A stretch of DNA of 7,229 nt, taken from contig CAZBDT010000121.1 in assembly GCA_964490745.1 (NCBI GenBank), positions 1 to 7,229 of the forward strand, in the 5' to 3' direction. A program made the translations under genes and the position numbers. Positions 4,908-7,229 of the stretch are shown here, one piece after another (position 1 is the stretch's first letter; the number at the start of each line of letters is the position of its first letter). The notes below the pieces were generated by a model that was not told the origin of the DNA, made no database searches, and saw only the letters and a program-made list of their open reading frames with translations. The DNA is from Litorimonas sp964490745 (lineage in GTDB: Bacteria; Pseudomonadota; Alphaproteobacteria; Caulobacterales; Maricaulaceae).

Positions 4908-5705
4908 TTAGCCATTGATATAGTGAGCGTCTAACTCGCTTTTGATGATCTCAAATGTTGGGGCGTGAAAGCCAAAAGCTGTATGCGTGCAGCTGACTTC
5001 ATGATGTTTGGCGTGGGGCGTCCAACGGTCAATTGACGCGCTCCAATGTACAATCGCATCTTGTTTTGAATATATGGAAATTACGGGACATCGAATGGGT
5101 GTATCCTGTCTTATGATGGTTTGTTCCGCGATCCAATCGACATCAAGCCCTCGCCGTCGATACCGATTGTTGACGAAGCTATATTTCGGCCCGCCAATAA
5201 TCGGACTACCCAAGGTGATGGCAAAGCTGACATGATCGGGATAGTCGCGCGCGGCTTCACGCGCCAGAAATCCGCCGAGGCTCCATCCGACAAGGGCAAT
5301 GGGGCGGCCCAGTCTTTCACTCCGCTGTTTGACGACGGCCGCAAATTGATCGCAAAGCGCCGGGACATTGGCTTCTCCGCGATGGGAGCGGTCCCGCTCG
5401 CCCTTCGCCCAACCGTCAGAGAGGTCCGAAATTTCACCTGCCCAGCCGCGTCCCGCCAGATTTCGTCCCAATCCCCAGCCTTGTGCGTCATATCCGCATT
5501 TGGTTAGATATCGCCGCAACACCGACATAGTTCGATCAGACGCCCATAGCCCGGGAACAACGATAACCGGTGGTGTGTCAGGGATGCGCGGCTTAGCTTG
5601 TGCAAAAGCACGCCGCAACCCGCGTGTTTCGAAGGGAAAAAGCGGGATTCGCAGCAATTTTCGTCGCTGCGGCCCGCGTAAATCGGGGTAGGTTTTTACC
5701 TGCAT
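4908..5705 (-). CDS. Alpha/beta-hydrolase fold protein (lipase/esterase-like)
   Basis: 265 residues, with no clear signal peptide (the N-terminus is polar and basic), so probably cytoplasmic. The oxyanion region is PVIVVPGLWASDR (46-58). The nucleophile elbow is GWSLGG, with Ser142 in GxSxG. The acid is Asp216 in SKQDAIV, and His241 in CTHTAFGF is the likely catalytic base (His247 is the alternative). The conserved segment GYDAQGWGLGRNLAG (71-85) marks a common subgroup of bacterial hydrolases with unassigned substrates. All triad residues are present, so it is likely an active ester hydrolase, but the substrate cannot be read from sequence. The ATG at 5705 has no obvious Shine-Dalgarno. It lies 23 bp after the phosphatase stop, which suggests co-transcription and perhaps translation helped by the upstream gene. 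No T-tract terminator is seen after its stop at 4908. Confidence 0.8.
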   Translation of the reverse strand: MQVKTYPDLRGPQRRKLLRIPLFPFETRGLRRAFAQAKPRIPDTPPVIVVPGLWASDRTMSVLRRYLTKCGYDAQGWGLGRNLAGRGWAGEISDLSDGWAKGERDRSHRGEANVPALCDQFAAVVKQRSERLGRPIALVGWSLGGFLAREAARDYPDHVSFAITLGSPIIGGPKYSFVNNRYRRRGLDVDWIAEQTIIRQDTPIRCPVISIYSKQDAIVHWSASIDRWTPHAKHHEVSCTHTAFGFHAPTFEIIKSELDAHYING

Positions 5706-5728
5706 ATATAATGTACGGCTTTATCTGG

Positions 5729-7159
5729 TTATTTGGCGAGAAGGTCGTCTAATATTTGACCGATTTCATCTTGTTCCAAGACGCCATTAAAACGCGCGGA
5801 ACCGGGCCCGGTCGCATATAGTGCCACGTCTTCTCCGGCATGGGTCTCACTGCCCAGTCTTATAGCGGCTTGCTGTCTGTAGTCTCGTGCCTGAACCATG
5901 TTATCCGTTAACACATCTGAATCGGCCCTTCGCACATTTGGTCCATTTTGATAGCCGAGTGTTGTGTAAGGTCTGCCATCCTCATCCAGCGTATAATCCG
6001 CCGCCGGTCCGCCCGTATCCCGGTCGATACCTCGGGTGAGACCCAAAATCGGATTTCCCCGGACGGGATATCCGGCCATGGTGAAAACATGGCTGTGATC
6101 CGCAGTGACCAAGATCAACGTATCATCCCCCGTCTTTTCCACGGCCAGGGCGACAGCGTCGTCCAAGGCCTGCAAGTCTTTTAACGCGCGATAGGCATTG
6201 GTGCCGTGATGGGCGTGATCAATGCGCCCGGCTTCGATCATCATAACGTAACCGTTTTCGTTTTTAGACAGCCGGTCTATCGTAAACTCCGTCATCTCGG
6301 CCAAAGACGGCTCTTCCGTTCTGGCGCGATCTGCCTCATATGACATATGGCTCCTGTTAAAGAGGCCCAAAAGACGCTCATCGTCAGGGGCGGATACCAT
6401 GGCGGACGCATCTGCCGCGAAATGTCCGGGCCAGCCACTGAGTTGTTCATCGGTAAATTCGCCCCGTCCGCCACCTAAAGCTATGTCTACTTTGCTCTCG
6501 ATCAGCTGTTGGGAAATGGATTTACAGCCCTCATAATCGAAGGGCGGCGTTAAATCTCTTTGGGCCTCAATATTGCGGCTAACGGTATGCGCATACATGG
6601 CCGCCGGGGTGGCATGGGTCAGCCGCGCTGTTGAAATCACGCCGACGACTTTATTTTGCGATTTGGCTTTCTGCGTCAGGGTGGGTTTTGCGTCACCGCC
6701 GCACCCTTCCAAGAACATTTTATCCAGGCTCTTGTCGGGGCGAACGTTCACCGCACCGATATTTGTCTTATATCCAGAAAGAATAGCCGTCGCCGTACCG
6801 GCCGAATCCGGGACTTGTGCATTTGTATTATAGGTCTTGATTAGAGCGAGCTGCGGAAATTTATCAAAGGACAGCTCATATTCTTCACCACTCAGCCCTT
6901 TTTCTTGCCCAACAAAAATGCGTCCGGCGGTGATTGTGGAGATGCCCATGCCGTCCCCGATAAAGACAATTATGTTTTTTGGCGATTCACCTGCATTTTT
7001 CTCTGCTAAATCCGATTTTTTTTGCGCGTGATTCACAGTGTGTGAATCAGAAAAATTCGATTTTTTTCCGTTCTCAGCGCTACATCCAGAAAATAAAATT
7101 GTCGTCGACAGAAGAAAAAAAGCTGAAAAGCGGGTGAAACGCTTCGATTTATGGGTCAT
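5729..7159 (-). CDS. Alkaline phosphatase (PhoA family), lipoprotein
   Basis: 476 residues. A lipoprotein signal with lipobox FSGC (Cys26) is followed by a lysine/serine-rich linker (27-60), so the enzyme is tethered outside the cytoplasm, where it would release phosphate from organic monoesters. Metal and catalytic residues of the PhoA fold are all visible: Asp69 in GDGMG, nucleophile Ser119 in PDSAGTATAILSG and Thr184 in THATPA. Arg195 aligns with the phosphate-binding Arg. Glu309, Asp314 and His318 lie in MIEAGRIDHAHHG, Asp354 and His355 in TADHSH, and His440 in ETHAGED. The positions equal to E. coli Asp153 and Lys328 are His182 and His315, as in animal enzymes. The start at ATG 7159 has AGGA (7172-7169) nine bases upstream and begins the signal peptide directly. 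It is the first gene of a probable two-gene operon with the downstream hydrolase. No convincing Pho box was found. Confidence 0.93.
   Translation of the reverse strand: MTHKSKRFTRFSAFFLLSTTILFSGCSAENGKKSNFSDSHTVNHAQKKSDLAEKNAGESPKNIIVFIGDGMGISTITAGRIFVGQEKGLSGEEYELSFDKFPQLALIKTYNTNAQVPDSAGTATAILSGYKTNIGAVNVRPDKSLDKMFLEGCGGDAKPTLTQKAKSQNKVVGVISTARLTHATPAAMYAHTVSRNIEAQRDLTPPFDYEGCKSISQQLIESKVDIALGGGRGEFTDEQLSGWPGHFAADASAMVSAPDDERLLGLFNRSHMSYEADRARTEEPSLAEMTEFTIDRLSKNENGYVMMIEAGRIDHAHHGTNAYRALKDLQALDDAVALAVEKTGDDTLILVTADHSHVFTMAGYPVRGNPILGLTRGIDRDTGGPAADYTLDEDGRPYTTLGYQNGPNVRRADSDVLTDNMVQARDYRQQAAIRLGSETHAGEDVALYATGPGSARFNGVLEQDEIGQILDDLLAK
7029..7049. repeat. 21-bp perfect inverted repeat inside the phosphatase linker
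   Basis: TGATTCACA (7029-7037) and TGTGAATCA (7041-7049) flank GTG. It lies in codons for the flexible linker (around residues 38-44), where coding constraint is low. On either side the coding sequence holds two similar A/T-rich blocks encoding KKSN and KKSD. It may be a protein-binding dyad or an mRNA hairpin near the 5' end of the message. Confidence 0.5.
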
Positions 7160-7171
7160 TTCGGGGTATCC

Positions 7172-7180
7172 TGTGGATAA
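7172..7180 (-). promoter_or_regulatory. Perfect DnaA-box 9-mer upstream of the phosphatase
   Basis: TTATCCACA on the minus strand (7180-7172) is an exact consensus DnaA box. It is single, with no cluster or AT-rich unwinding region around it, so it is not an origin. It touches the Shine-Dalgarno of the phosphatase. By chance about one such 9-mer is expected per 130 kb per two strands, so coincidence remains possible. Confidence 0.3.
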
Positions 7181-7190
7181 GTGTCATATC

Positions 7191-7204
7191 AAAACCTAGG
7201 TTTT
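7191..7204. promoter_or_regulatory. 14-bp palindrome upstream of the phosphatase operon, operator-like
   Basis: AAAACCTAGGTTTT is a perfect palindrome 32 bases upstream of the phosphatase ATG. It is in the region where the promoter should be, but no clear -35/-10 pair is visible. A dimeric regulator site is a reasonable guess. The upstream region is cut by the window edge 25 bases further on. Confidence 0.35.
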
Positions 7205-7229
7205 ACGGGGGTTTGCGTAACACAAGCGG

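Noticed and set aside
7171..7188. Pho box upstream of the alkaline phosphatase (CTGTGGA then GTGTCAT)
   Set aside because: The two half sites are ten rather than eleven bases apart, the first is a poor match, and they face away from the gene.

Overview
The window looks like part of a draft chromosome, or a metagenome-assembled genome, from a Gram-negative bacterium. A marine alphaproteobacterium, perhaps near the Maricaulales/Hyphomonadaceae, is my best guess. It rests on moderate GC, two lipoproteins with typical lipoboxes and the kind of periplasmic enzymes present, and is inference rather than proof. A run of ten Ns at 4722-4731 marks an assembly gap.

Almost everything is read from the minus strand, so the order of transcription runs from high to low coordinates. 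(1) 7159-4908 holds a lipoprotein alkaline phosphatase followed 23 bp later by an alpha/beta hydrolase, probably one operon. (2) 4761-3161 holds two exported carbonic anhydrases of unrelated classes: an iota-class (COG4337, HHSS motif) enzyme, then a delta-class lipoprotein. The second has its own apparent promoter, a palindrome in that promoter and a strongly structured 5' leader. (3) 3126-3091 is a clear intrinsic terminator after the delta enzyme. Its 3' arm is also the Shine-Dalgarno of the next gene. (4) 3090-169 holds an 837-residue DUF4132-type protein, translationally coupled to a 132-residue protein that looks like a MoaD/ThiS/ubiquitin-type beta-grasp protein ending in Gly-Gly. (5) At the left edge, 1-78 is probably the 3' end of a plus-strand gene converging on this operon.

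The most interesting element is the two-gene DUF4132 plus Gly-Gly-ending small protein cassette: a candidate bacterial ubiquitin-like or sulfur-carrier-like partner of a large protein of unknown function, with no E1-like, E2-like or JAB-type gene visible here. Next come the delta/iota carbonic anhydrase pair, and the terminator that overlaps a ribosome binding site and perhaps a promoter. The phosphatase, hydrolase and carbonic anhydrases would all act in or around the cell envelope on phosphate esters, an unknown ester and CO2/bicarbonate. The DUF4132 pair has no export signal and should be cytoplasmic.

Intergenic stretches: 79-168 holds only a weak AT-rich inverted repeat (113-118 with 127-132). 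3091-3160, 4001-4236, 4762-4907 and 7160-7229 hold the regulatory candidates listed below. No tRNA, rRNA, CRISPR array, insertion sequence or transposase was seen.
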